DNA of 31,350 nt from IMG/VR virus record IMGVR_UViG_3300017950_002312, positions 1-31,350 of that record; one strand, written 5' to 3'. Positions within the stretch are counted from its first letter, which is position 1, and every line of letters begins with the position of its first letter. The stretch comes from a virus. Below, piece by piece: positions 7,676-14,846 of the stretch. Position numbers and translations under genes: made by a program. The notes under the pieces are model-generated. The model saw only the letters and a list, made by a program, of their open reading frames with translations, was not told the DNA's origin and made no database searches.

Positions 7676-8234
7676 AGTAAAGAAGTCCTTTTACGATGTA
7701 TTATGGGCACTTTGTGAAGACAAAGGTATTATTGAGTACTGGATTTCAGAAGGTTTATTAGGTAAATCAAATGACACTTTTTATTGGACAGCTAAAGCCC
7801 AAAACAAGTTCAACTATACTGTAGTTGGAGAAAGAAAAGGTTCAGTAGAATTACCAGTTTCTAAGAAACAGACTGAAAAACAGAAGAAAGAAGAATTCGA
7901 TAGTAAAGTTTCTGAAAATAAGTTAGAAGAGTTCTTGTCACTATTCTCAAGCAAAAACCTTGGTATTTCCGGTAAAAGAACACCTCACATTACTGTTGTA
8001 AAGAAATTGATTAAATTCTTTGAAGATTATCCTATGTATAACATGGACACTATTATCCGTGCTACTAAACTATATATAGAAGATCATAAGAAGAATGGAA
8101 CAATGCAGTACATCAGAGAGTGTGGCTACTTTATCTATAAAAAGATAGATGGAATTGACCAAAGTGATTTAGCTAAATGGTGTCAAGAAGCTCAAGATGG
8201 TGGGCAAAGTTATACTAGTCGCACTATCTTATAA
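7650..8234 (+). CDS. Possible helicase-loader or replication accessory protein
   Basis: The 194-aa protein lies immediately before the DnaB-like helicase gene. It has an aromatic N-terminal domain (FYDVLWALCEDKGIIEYW), a Lys/Glu-rich linker (about residues 70-95), and a helical C-terminal domain ending in YIRECGYFIYKK and WCQEAQDGG. Adaptor or loader proteins often sit next to phage replicative helicases, and the two-domain, linker-joined shape would suit that. I see no ATPase motif, so it is not a DnaC/DnaI-type loader. The assignment is positional inference only. It overlaps the preceding gene by 26 bases. Confidence 0.65.
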   Translation: MTEQPNQPRVKKSFYDVLWALCEDKGIIEYWISEGLLGKSNDTFYWTAKAQNKFNYTVVGERKGSVELPVSKKQTEKQKKEEFDSKVSENKLEEFLSLFSSKNLGISGKRTPHITVVKKLIKFFEDYPMYNMDTIIRATKLYIEDHKKNGTMQYIRECGYFIYKKIDGIDQSDLAKWCQEAQDGGQSYTSRTIL

Positions 8235-8241
8235 CTAACAT

Positions 8242-9384
8242 ATGAAATTTAGCACTATCCTTAAACAGATAGAACGTAATAAATCCATTAAGGAAGAGGG
8301 AGGATTGACTTCTATTCCCCCACCATTTCCTAGATTAGCTGAACACTATGGTGGATTTACTAAAGGTTCTATAAGTTGTATTACTTCTAGCTCAGGTACA
8401 GGTAAGACAAAGCTTACAAAGTTTTTGACTGTACTTAATATCTACAAGCAAACTTACAACACTAATATAACTCCTAAAATCTTCTACTTTGCTTTAGAAG
8501 AATCTGAAACTGATTTCTGGTTATCTTTTATCTCATTCTTTTTATACGAAAGATATAAGCTTACTGTAAGTATTTCTGACCTAAAATCATTAGGTAAGTT
8601 TACAGTAACTAATCAATTAATGGAGAAAGTTAAAGAGGCAGAAAAGTTTATACAGAAACTACAAGAGTTTGTAGAAGTTGTAGATTATATTAGAAATCCT
8701 ACTGGTATTGCAAAACATGTTAAAGCTTACTTTGATAATCCTGAAATAGGAGAACATAAGTACAAAGAGTCTACTGATAAGAACGGTAACACTAAAAAGT
8801 ATTTATCGCATTATGAGTATAAATCAGAAGATCATTGGGTTTTCTTTATTTTAGACCATATTAGTTTGTTGTCAAATGAGACAGCACCTGATACTAAAAT
8901 AAAACTAACGTCTTATCAGACATTTGACTTTATGATTAAAGACTACGTACTAGATGTTTTCTCAAAAAGATACAAAATAGCTAACATTATTGTACACCAA
9001 CAGACTCCTTCTTCAGAGAAGGCAGTATTTAGTTCTAGAGGTAATCTTATTGAAGAGAAACTAGAACCATCCTTAGAAGAGTTACACATTAATAAAGGTG
9101 TACACCAAGACTATGAAGTTGTAATAGGATTATTTAATCCTTCTAGATATGATATAGCTGTTCATAATGGCTATGATATATCTCTATTAGGTAAGACTTA
9201 CAGATCTCTTAAGATTCTTAAAGATCGACACTTTGGCTTAGAAAACGCTAGTGTTGGATTATTCTTTAATGGAGCTAACGGAGAGTTTGAAGAACTACCT
9301 AGACCTGAAGAAATGGTTACTACTAATTATTATGAAAAACTTAAAAACAAAATTAAAATAATGAAAGAAAATGAACAAAGATGA
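8242..9384 (+). CDS. DnaB-like replicative helicase (RecA-fold ATPase)
   Basis: The 380-aa protein begins its ATPase core with GGFTKGSISCITSSSGTGKTK; the Walker A is SSSGTGKT at residues 49-56. It continues with FYFALEESE (the catalytic Glu region near 86) and Walker B FFILDHISLL (201-210). Then come a Gln-containing motif (IIVHQQTPSSE) and basic residues RSLKILKDRHFG that fit the arginine-finger end of DnaB-family helicases. A separate N-terminal primase-binding domain of bacterial DnaB is not evident. It would unwind the phage fork, with the primase encoded further down. A small gene overlaps its end by 14 bases. Confidence 0.85.
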   Translation: MKFSTILKQIERNKSIKEEGGLTSIPPPFPRLAEHYGGFTKGSISCITSSSGTGKTKLTKFLTVLNIYKQTYNTNITPKIFYFALEESETDFWLSFISFFLYERYKLTVSISDLKSLGKFTVTNQLMEKVKEAEKFIQKLQEFVEVVDYIRNPTGIAKHVKAYFDNPEIGEHKYKESTDKNGNTKKYLSHYEYKSEDHWVFFILDHISLLSNETAPDTKIKLTSYQTFDFMIKDYVLDVFSKRYKIANIIVHQQTPSSEKAVFSSRGNLIEEKLEPSLEELHINKGVHQDYEVVIGLFNPSRYDIAVHNGYDISLLGKTYRSLKILKDRHFGLENASVGLFFNGANGEFEELPRPEEMVTTNYYEKLKNKIKIMKENEQR

Positions 9385-9667
9385 ATTTAGTCCTGCTTTG
9401 GAAAAAGTATTGACTATGATGTGTGAAAGTGTTGGAGTCAACTACGAAGATGTTGACTTTAATAAAGAAGAGTGGTACATGCAACATGATTGGACACAAG
9501 AACAACAAGACCAGTTTAAGCAAGATTTATATCAAGCAGTAACAGAGTCTCCTAAATTCTTTAAAGATCTATTTGCCTCTAGGGGTCCTAAAAGAAGACT
9601 TAAGGCCCAGATTGAGTTTTTTATCATGTCTTATGGCTGGAAGACTCACTATAACATTGAACATTAA
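9371..9667 (+). CDS. Small conserved-looking phage protein, unknown
   Basis: The 98-aa protein has a pattern I associate with small proteins of several phages: EEWYMQHDWTQEQQDQFK, a helical middle, and IEFFIMSYGWKTHYN at the end. I cannot name a function. It starts inside the helicase gene (14-base overlap), which suggests coupled expression with it. No membrane segment or catalytic motif is visible. Confidence 0.65.
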   Translation: MNKDEFSPALEKVLTMMCESVGVNYEDVDFNKEEWYMQHDWTQEQQDQFKQDLYQAVTESPKFFKDLFASRGPKRRLKAQIEFFIMSYGWKTHYNIEH

Positions 9668-9699
9668 AAATAATTAAAAAACTAATCAAAAAAATTAAT

Positions 9700-10524
9700 A
9701 TGTCTATTTTACCGAAAGAGATTGTAAAATCTACCGAAGAAGCACCAAAAGACTTGATTGTCTATTCACAACCCAAAATGGGTAAAACAACTATTATGGC
9801 AGAACTTACCAAACAAGTAAATGGTAAAGCTCTGATTCTTAACTTAGAATCAGGTGGAACTGACTACGTAGATGGTTATTATGTAAACTGCTATGAAACT
9901 CCTACAGATAGCTTTAAAGAAGCAATCTCACGTTACAAGCAAGTAATTAAAGAATTACAAGAGAACCCAGGAACCTATGATTATTTAATCATTGACAGTT
10001 TAACTGTATTGGATTCTTGGTCTGATATAGCAGGTACTTATAAATACATGAGTACTCCTATAGGTAAGAACTTTAATCGTGATCCTAAAACAGGTAGAGT
10101 ATTAAGCCATACAGATGCAGAATGGAAATCTGTTACTACACTAGGTGATGGTAATGGTTGGAGATTCCCTCGTATGTGGTTTATGGATCAAGTAGAATTA
10201 CTTAGTTCTCTTGCTCCTTACCGTATTTGGGTAGGTCACGTAAAAGATAAGTTTATTAAGCAAGATGGTGGTGCAGATATTATTTCTGGCCATGAGATTA
10301 ACTTAACAGGTAAACTTAAGAACATGCTTACTGTACGTGTAAGTACTTTAGCTAAACTTGTAGCTGAAGGAGATAAGAGATATCTTTCTTTTGAAATTGA
10401 TAATGATAATCTTATTGGTGGATCTCGTGTTCCTCACTTAACAGGAAAGATGTTAATATCAGAAAAAACAGCTAAAGGCTACAAAACTCACTGGAATGTA
10501 ATATATCCAAAAATTAAAAAGTAA
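9700..10524 (+). CDS. Sak4-like RecA-fold ATPase (recombination)
   Basis: The 274-aa protein has Walker A SQPKMGKTT (residues 23-31), a strand leading to NLESGG (about 49-54), Walker B YDYLIIDSL, and later KSVTTLGDGNGW and WVGHVKDKFI. This layout matches phage Sak4-type single-strand annealing proteins and RecA-like AAA ATPases, which work with a phage SSB in recombination. The next gene encodes an SSB-like protein, as is usual for Sak4. The leader is A-rich (AATTAAAAAACTAATCAAA) with no Shine-Dalgarno site. Alternative: a generic phage nucleotide-binding protein of the AAA_24 group. Confidence 0.8.
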   Translation: MSILPKEIVKSTEEAPKDLIVYSQPKMGKTTIMAELTKQVNGKALILNLESGGTDYVDGYYVNCYETPTDSFKEAISRYKQVIKELQENPGTYDYLIIDSLTVLDSWSDIAGTYKYMSTPIGKNFNRDPKTGRVLSHTDAEWKSVTTLGDGNGWRFPRMWFMDQVELLSSLAPYRIWVGHVKDKFIKQDGGADIISGHEINLTGKLKNMLTVRVSTLAKLVAEGDKRYLSFEIDNDNLIGGSRVPHLTGKMLISEKTAKGYKTHWNVIYPKIKK

Positions 10525-10564
10525 AACAAACAAAAAACAAATAAACAATTAAAAAATCAAAATT

Positions 10565-11425
10565 ATGAATTTAAACGAACTAGAAGTAAAAGGTCCTGGA
10601 TCAGGAGCATCAGAAGGACAAACAGGTAAGAAATTGTACACAGGTTTATTACCAATCCAAATTAAGTTAGTTAATCCAACCGAAAAACAACTTGCAGAGT
10701 TTTATGGCGTTGAAGAGAGTAAAATTAAAGAAGTAAGTTACATAAGAGAAAGAGATGGTGAGTCTACAACTCGTCTTGATTTCTACTATGAGAATCATTC
10801 ATCTTCAAAGCATAACATTAAGGGTAAATTTTCTATTTTTATTAGAAAAGAGACTAGACAATCTAAAGCAGGTAAGAAACAATACATAGATGATTTTACT
10901 AGAACTTCTTGGGCAATGAACTTATCTGAGTTAAGTCAAAATCAAGAACAAGTAAAAGATTTTATGCGTTTAGATATGAGCACTGCAAGAGAAGCTTTCC
11001 CAGGTGAAGAGACTATTTATAATTTACTTAAAGCTTATGGTAATATTATTCCTCGTAATAAGCCTCTAAAGTTAACCCACACAGATAATTTATTTGTAGC
11101 TGATGGATCAGAACTTCAGAAATTTTTTGACTTCTTTAATAATAAAGACGGAGGAATGCTAGCTATGTTAGGAGTAAAAGACTATAAATACCAAGAAGTA
11201 TTTACTGGACACTTTATGCCTTTACACAGTAAGCTTAGTGACTACGATAAAAGACAAATTGAAGGTGATTATGGCTTTAAAGCATACTTCGCTGGATATG
11301 TCTTGAGTGAATATGTTCCGGAAGCTGCACCAGAAGTAGATGAGGAAGAGTCATTATTTTCTTCAGGATCTAATTCTTTGAAATCTAATGTAGATGTAGA
11401 GGACGAAAATCCATTCTTACTTTAA
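10565..11425 (+). CDS. Probable phage single-stranded DNA-binding protein
   Basis: The 286-aa protein has a soluble, strand-rich body with many aromatic and basic residues. It ends in an acidic, disordered tail (EVDEEESLFSSGSNS... finishing VEDENPFLL). An acidic tail tipped by Pro-Phe is the interaction tip of SSB proteins, which recruits polymerase, primase and helicase. Position after a Sak4-like ATPase and before the primase supports this. An intrinsic terminator follows at 11433. No OB-fold can be proved by eye, so the fold assignment is inference. The A-rich leader suggests high expression, as expected for SSB. Confidence 0.65.
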   Translation: MNLNELEVKGPGSGASEGQTGKKLYTGLLPIQIKLVNPTEKQLAEFYGVEESKIKEVSYIRERDGESTTRLDFYYENHSSSKHNIKGKFSIFIRKETRQSKAGKKQYIDDFTRTSWAMNLSELSQNQEQVKDFMRLDMSTAREAFPGEETIYNLLKAYGNIIPRNKPLKLTHTDNLFVADGSELQKFFDFFNNKDGGMLAMLGVKDYKYQEVFTGHFMPLHSKLSDYDKRQIEGDYGFKAYFAGYVLSEYVPEAAPEVDEEESLFSSGSNSLKSNVDVEDENPFLL

Positions 11426-11432
11426 TCAAATC

Positions 11433-11465
11433 AAAGGGGGTACTTAGGTATCCCCTTTATTTTTA
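11433..11465 (+). terminator. Intrinsic terminator after SSB-like gene
   Basis: AAAGGGG at 11433-11439 pairs with CCCCTTT at 11452-11458, and the inner bases GTAC and GTAT extend the stem through a G-U pair around a TTAG loop. ATTTTT follows. This gives an 11-bp stem with a T-rich tail, eight bases after the SSB-like stop, so the strongly expressed SSB transcript probably ends here in part. Confidence 0.88.
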
Positions 11466-11477
11466 ATCTTCTATTAT

Positions 11478-12455
11478 ATGAATTTAGAACAACTAGAAAC
11501 ACGTACATCAATATCAACAATCTATGATTTATTAGGACAAGAGAGGATTATGTCTTTTTACTTTAACGACAGTGTAGTTATAGGTAAGAAGTATTTAAAT
11601 CCTTTTAGGGATGATAACCATCCTGCATGTACTTTTAGATGGACTAAGTCAGGCAATCTATATTTTAATGATTTTGCTACTGAGAAAGTAAGTTATAGTC
11701 CTATAGATATTGCTTGTATGCGTACAGGTTACGGTTTTCCAGATATTCTATATAAAATTGAGAAAGATTTTCACCTTACAAACTTAAACCTAGAAGACAG
11801 ACAACAACTAGAAGCTGAAACAAAAGCATTTAAACCACCAGAAATCAAACCATCAACAATTAAAGTAAGAGTAACTAAATTTAAAAAACAAGATTATGAT
11901 TACTGGGCACAGTTTGGAGTTACAACAGAGATTTTAAAATTTTACAATGTTCGTAGAGTTGATAAAGCATGGATAGGAAACAGTCTATGGTATGTAAATA
12001 ATGATATTGATCCTTGTTATAGATATAAGGAGAAGGATAAGTTTAAATTATATCGTCCTTTCTCTAAACCTACAACTAAGTGGCGCAGTACATACTTTGG
12101 AGGTATACTAGAAGGATATACTCAACTTCCTCATAGAGGGACACAACTTGTAATTACTAAAGGTCTCAAAGATGTAATGACTTTACATGCTGTAGGTATA
12201 AATGCAGTAGCTGTAAGAAGCGAAAACACTCCTATAACCGATAATGCTTATAATCTACTTAAAAACCGATTTGATAAAATTATTATATGGTTTGATGCAG
12301 ATGAGCCCGGAATTAAGGGTGCTAGAAAACTAGGTAGCATGTATGGTCTAAAAAATATAGAACATGATGCTAGTTTAGGTAAGGATCCAAGTGAGATTTA
12401 TAGAAATCACGGAAAAGAAAAATTATTAGAACTAATTAACAGTTATTTAAAATGA
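11478..12455 (+). CDS. DnaG-like primase with TOPRIM domain
   Basis: The 325-aa protein has an N-terminal region resembling the zinc-ribbon domain of DnaG-type primases (NPFRDDNHPACTF, about 41-53, then YFNDFA and DIACM). Only scattered cysteines remain, so zinc binding is doubtful. The TOPRIM core is LVITKGLKDVMTLHAVG (224-240) and IIIWFDADEPGIKGARKL (268-285). The acidic DxD (273 and 275) is present. The position usually held by the catalytic Glu in the first TOPRIM motif is Lys228. It would make RNA primers for the DnaB-like helicase and the family A polymerase. It overlaps the next gene by 4 bases (ATGA). Confidence 0.82.
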   Translation: MNLEQLETRTSISTIYDLLGQERIMSFYFNDSVVIGKKYLNPFRDDNHPACTFRWTKSGNLYFNDFATEKVSYSPIDIACMRTGYGFPDILYKIEKDFHLTNLNLEDRQQLEAETKAFKPPEIKPSTIKVRVTKFKKQDYDYWAQFGVTTEILKFYNVRRVDKAWIGNSLWYVNNDIDPCYRYKEKDKFKLYRPFSKPTTKWRSTYFGGILEGYTQLPHRGTQLVITKGLKDVMTLHAVGINAVAVRSENTPITDNAYNLLKNRFDKIIIWFDADEPGIKGARKLGSMYGLKNIEHDASLGKDPSEIYRNHGKEKLLELINSYLK

Positions 12456-13102
12456 AAGAAAAACAAATATTAACAGTAAAAGACGCTATAGAATATGTAA
12501 TAGGGTTAAGTGTAGAGCGGTTTAATAAAACTGAACTACACAAAGAAAGTTTACTAAAACAAGTAAACAACGACAAAAAGATTAAAAACCTGCTTAAAGT
12601 GAATATATTCAAAGCACAAAATGATATGGATATAGCTAAATCTTTAAACACATCACAAACTAAGACAGAATCTCAACAACTTCATCGTGTTTTAACTAAT
12701 AAAAACGTTCCTAGAAAGCATAAAGAAACTTTAATCCTTACTCACTACAAGAGTAAGGATGCAAGAACCTTGAAAGATGTAGAATTCAATATATTAAGTG
12801 AAGTAACTAAAGTACATGATTTAAATCCAGACGTTATTTTATCTAGATATAAAGGAATTGATGTAGTATTTGCTAGATATCAATACATGGTAATCTTACA
12901 TAGAAACTTAGGATACACATTAAGCAAAACAGGATCTCTTCTATCTAGAGATCACAGTACTGTTATTAATGCACTAAGAGTTCACGATGATATAATGAAA
13001 TTTAATCTTGACAAGCCTTACATAAAGAAGTTTAATAAGATCATGAGTAGTGTAAAAGAAAAGTATTCAGATGATTTAAATTTCCCAAGAGATCAAAGAT
13101 GA
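12452..13102 (+). CDS. DnaA domain IV-like DNA-binding protein
   Basis: The 216-aa protein has a C-terminal segment (about residues 125-185) matching the DNA-binding domain IV of DnaA: IDVVFARYQYMVILHRNLGYTLSKTGSLL followed by the signature SRDHSTVINAL (RDHST at 166-170). That helix-turn-helix recognises DnaA boxes in bacteria. There is no AAA+ domain, no Walker motif and no DnaA domain I. The N-terminal 110 residues are charged and helical and unrecognised. It lies between primase and uracil-DNA glycosylase, with 4-base overlaps on both sides, so it could mark the phage origin or repress transcription. Domain call is good; role is inferred. Confidence 0.75.
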   Translation: MKEKQILTVKDAIEYVIGLSVERFNKTELHKESLLKQVNNDKKIKNLLKVNIFKAQNDMDIAKSLNTSQTKTESQQLHRVLTNKNVPRKHKETLILTHYKSKDARTLKDVEFNILSEVTKVHDLNPDVILSRYKGIDVVFARYQYMVILHRNLGYTLSKTGSLLSRDHSTVINALRVHDDIMKFNLDKPYIKKFNKIMSSVKEKYSDDLNFPRDQR

Positions 13103-13797
13103 AGAAACTTATAGACATGTCAGATACCTGGTACAATAGACTAAGGCCAGTTATTGAATCTGATAAATTTAAAGAGTTAGCTACGTTTATAGCTGAAGAG
13201 AAGAAAACCAAAACAATTTACCCAAGCAGAGAAAATATATTTAAAGCGTTTAATTCAACTCCATTTGAAGAAGTAAGAGTAGTTCTATTAGGACAAGACC
13301 CATACCCTACTGAATTTAAAGGAGAACCTGTAGCATGTGGATTAGCATTTGCTCCAAACAATCCTGAATTTAAACCACCTTCCTTACGAATAATCTATAA
13401 TAATCTTAAAGACACTGTCTATAAGGATAGATTAACCTTCCCTGATGATTTAGATATGAGAACTTGGGCTGACCAAGGAGTATTATTGTTAAACATTGGA
13501 TTAACTGTAGTTAAAAGTAAAGCAGGCTCCCACATTAAACAGTGGGAGTTCTTTACTGAAGCTGTAATTAATACTTTGAATGACTCAGCTGGACTCATTT
13601 TTATAATGTGGGGTAAAGAAGCGCAGAAATATAAACATCTGATTGATGAAACTAAGCATTATATACTAGAAGCAGCTCATCCAGCCTCTTCTATTTATAG
13701 TGGACAACCGTGGAAATGTGATCATTTCTCTAAAGTAAATTACTATTTATCGTTAAATCACAATGAAGAGATTCATTGGTTAAAAAATCTAGACTAA
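13099..13797 (+). CDS. ung: Uracil-DNA glycosylase, family 1
   Basis: The 232-aa protein has the water-activating motif GQDPYP (65-70, D67), PPSLRIIYNNL, DQGVLLLN (125-132), the FIMWGKEAQKY segment, and the catalytic/minor-groove loop HPASSIYSG (194-202) ending CDHFSKVNYYL. These are the motifs of family 1 uracil-DNA glycosylases, which remove uracil from DNA. It is full length for the family. The leucine-loop motif HPSPLS is altered to HPASSI, which keeps the key His. It overlaps the DnaA-like gene by 4 bases. Confidence 0.93.
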   Translation: MKKLIDMSDTWYNRLRPVIESDKFKELATFIAEEKKTKTIYPSRENIFKAFNSTPFEEVRVVLLGQDPYPTEFKGEPVACGLAFAPNNPEFKPPSLRIIYNNLKDTVYKDRLTFPDDLDMRTWADQGVLLLNIGLTVVKSKAGSHIKQWEFFTEAVINTLNDSAGLIFIMWGKEAQKYKHLIDETKHYILEAAHPASSIYSGQPWKCDHFSKVNYYLSLNHNEEIHWLKNLD

Positions 13798-13800
13798 ATT

Positions 13801-14016
13801 ATGAAAAACATAGAAACCAAAACAGACCAAGACTTAAACAGTCTATTAAACAAACAAGAATTACGCAGTCAATTAATAACTTACGTACATAATCGTATTA
13901 GATTAGTACATGGAGTTCATGGCGCAGATGAATATGAATATACTCACAAGTTGGGTAGAATTCATGAATTAGAAGAACTGTTAGTATTCTGTGATACACT
14001 TAGATCAGCAGAATAA
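13801..14016 (+). CDS. Small hypothetical protein
   Basis: A 71-aa, mostly helical and charged product (MKNIETKTDQDLNSLL...), with a His/Arg-rich centre (YVHNRIRLVHGVHGADEYEYTHK) and a Leu/Glu-rich end. No family recognised and no membrane segment. It starts three bases after the uracil-DNA glycosylase stop and is the last gene before a 179-base non-coding leader, so it ends the replication-core operon. Function unknown. Confidence 0.6.
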   Translation: MKNIETKTDQDLNSLLNKQELRSQLITYVHNRIRLVHGVHGADEYEYTHKLGRIHELEELLVFCDTLRSAE

Positions 14017-14049
14017 TTATTGTGGAAAAAAATAAATAATAAGTAACTC

Positions 14050-14107
14050 TAGACAAAAAACTTTTATTAAGTTTGTACCTGTCTACTGTTGCTTCGTCTT
14101 TTAGACA
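14050..14107 (+). ncRNA. Candidate structured leader with alternative stems
   Basis: TAGACA (14050-14055), TGTCTA (14080-14085) and TAGACA (14102-14107) allow two mutually exclusive pairings of the middle segment. Between the first two lies a perfect AAACTT/AAGTTT hairpin (14058-14063 with 14069-14074). A T7 tract starts at 14113. A -7-like box TAAGTTTG (14068-14075) overlaps the hairpin, so the site may instead be a promoter. Candidate only; no known RNA family recognised. Confidence 0.35.
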
Positions 14108-14138
14108 TATCTGTTTTTTTCCATTGATTTAGTAAAAG

Positions 14139-14165
14139 AAGGGGGGTTTATGCCCTCCTTTTTTT
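14139..14165 (+). terminator. Intrinsic terminator before the polymerase operon
   Basis: AAGGGGGGT (14139-14147) pairs with GCCCTCCTT (14152-14160) through nine pairs, two of them G-U, around a TTAT loop, and TTTTT follows. It ends the upstream leader or operon, and the next promoter box begins within its T tract, so the two are tightly packed. Confidence 0.85.
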
Positions 14166-14172
14166 ATATTTG
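14165..14172 (+). promoter_or_regulatory. Bacteroidota-type -7 promoter box (TATATTTG)
   Basis: TATATTTG matches the TAnnTTTG consensus of the primary sigma factor in Bacteroidota. It lies 23 bases before the NinG start codon, giving a leader of roughly 15-20 bases. No convincing TTG element is found 19-20 bases upstream, where the terminator stem lies. Confidence 0.6.
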
Positions 14173-14195
14173 TAATACGTGAATTAAAACTAGAT

Positions 14196-14846
14196 ATGCT
14201 AAATAGAAAACCAAAACCTAAAAAGACACCTATAAAAGGTGAAGCTGTCAAAGTTGAAAAGGAAACTATCTGTTCTAACTGTAATAAGAAAAGACCTTAT
14301 GCTAACAAGACAAAAAAGCTTTGCCAATACTGTGTTAAAAAGATAGCTACAGAAAAAGCTAAGGAACGTAAAGCAAAAGAACGTAAGAAGAAAGCTGAGA
14401 CAATAACTCAAGCTAAACTAGACCAAGTTACTTCTTGGTTAGTTAGAGCCTTACATGAAGAAAAATGCCATGCTTGTGGTGTAGAACTACCTAAGAATAA
14501 ATTACAGTGTTGTCACTTTGTAAGTAGAACAAAGACTACTACAAGATTTAACTTACATAACATGTTACCTGGTTGCCAGGTTTGTAATATGTACACTCCT
14601 CATCACGTATGGGAATTAGGTAAATCTATTAACAAGAAATGGTCTGAAGATGAAACAGAAAAACTTTTAGAATTAGCAGGTAAACAACTCAAGTTAAACA
14701 ACAATGATAGAAGAGAAATCTATGATATCTATCTAGAGGCGCTACATGCTGCACAAAATAGAGAGTATTCTCTAGATGAAAGAATGCAGATACTTGATGC
14801 AGTTTACCAAGACTACTTAACAATTGTAAATAAATTAATAAAATGA
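14196..14846 (+). CDS. ninG: NinG/Rap-like Holliday-junction nuclease
   Basis: The 216-aa protein begins with a basic tail and a zinc knuckle (C26, C29, C43, C46), then a Lys/Glu/Arg helix. The core has CHACG (91-95), QCCHFVSRTKTTTRF with H107, N122, and PGCQVCNMYTPHH (C127, C130, H136/H137). This order matches NinG (lambda Rap), an HNH-like structure-specific endonuclease acting on recombination intermediates. It overlaps the polymerase start by 4 bases (ATGA) and has its own TATATTTG promoter. Length is close to that of the lambda protein. Its partners here may be the NinB-like and Sak4-like proteins. Confidence 0.8.
   Translation: MLNRKPKPKKTPIKGEAVKVEKETICSNCNKKRPYANKTKKLCQYCVKKIATEKAKERKAKERKKKAETITQAKLDQVTSWLVRALHEEKCHACGVELPKNKLQCCHFVSRTKTTTRFNLHNMLPGCQVCNMYTPHHVWELGKSINKKWSEDETEKLLELAGKQLKLNNNDRREIYDIYLEALHAAQNREYSLDERMQILDAVYQDYLTIVNKLIK

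Noticed and set aside
14017-14195. tRNA gene in the non-coding leader
   Set aside because: No cloverleaf with a T-loop GTTC or a CCA end can be formed; the pairing that exists is the alternative-stem pattern described.
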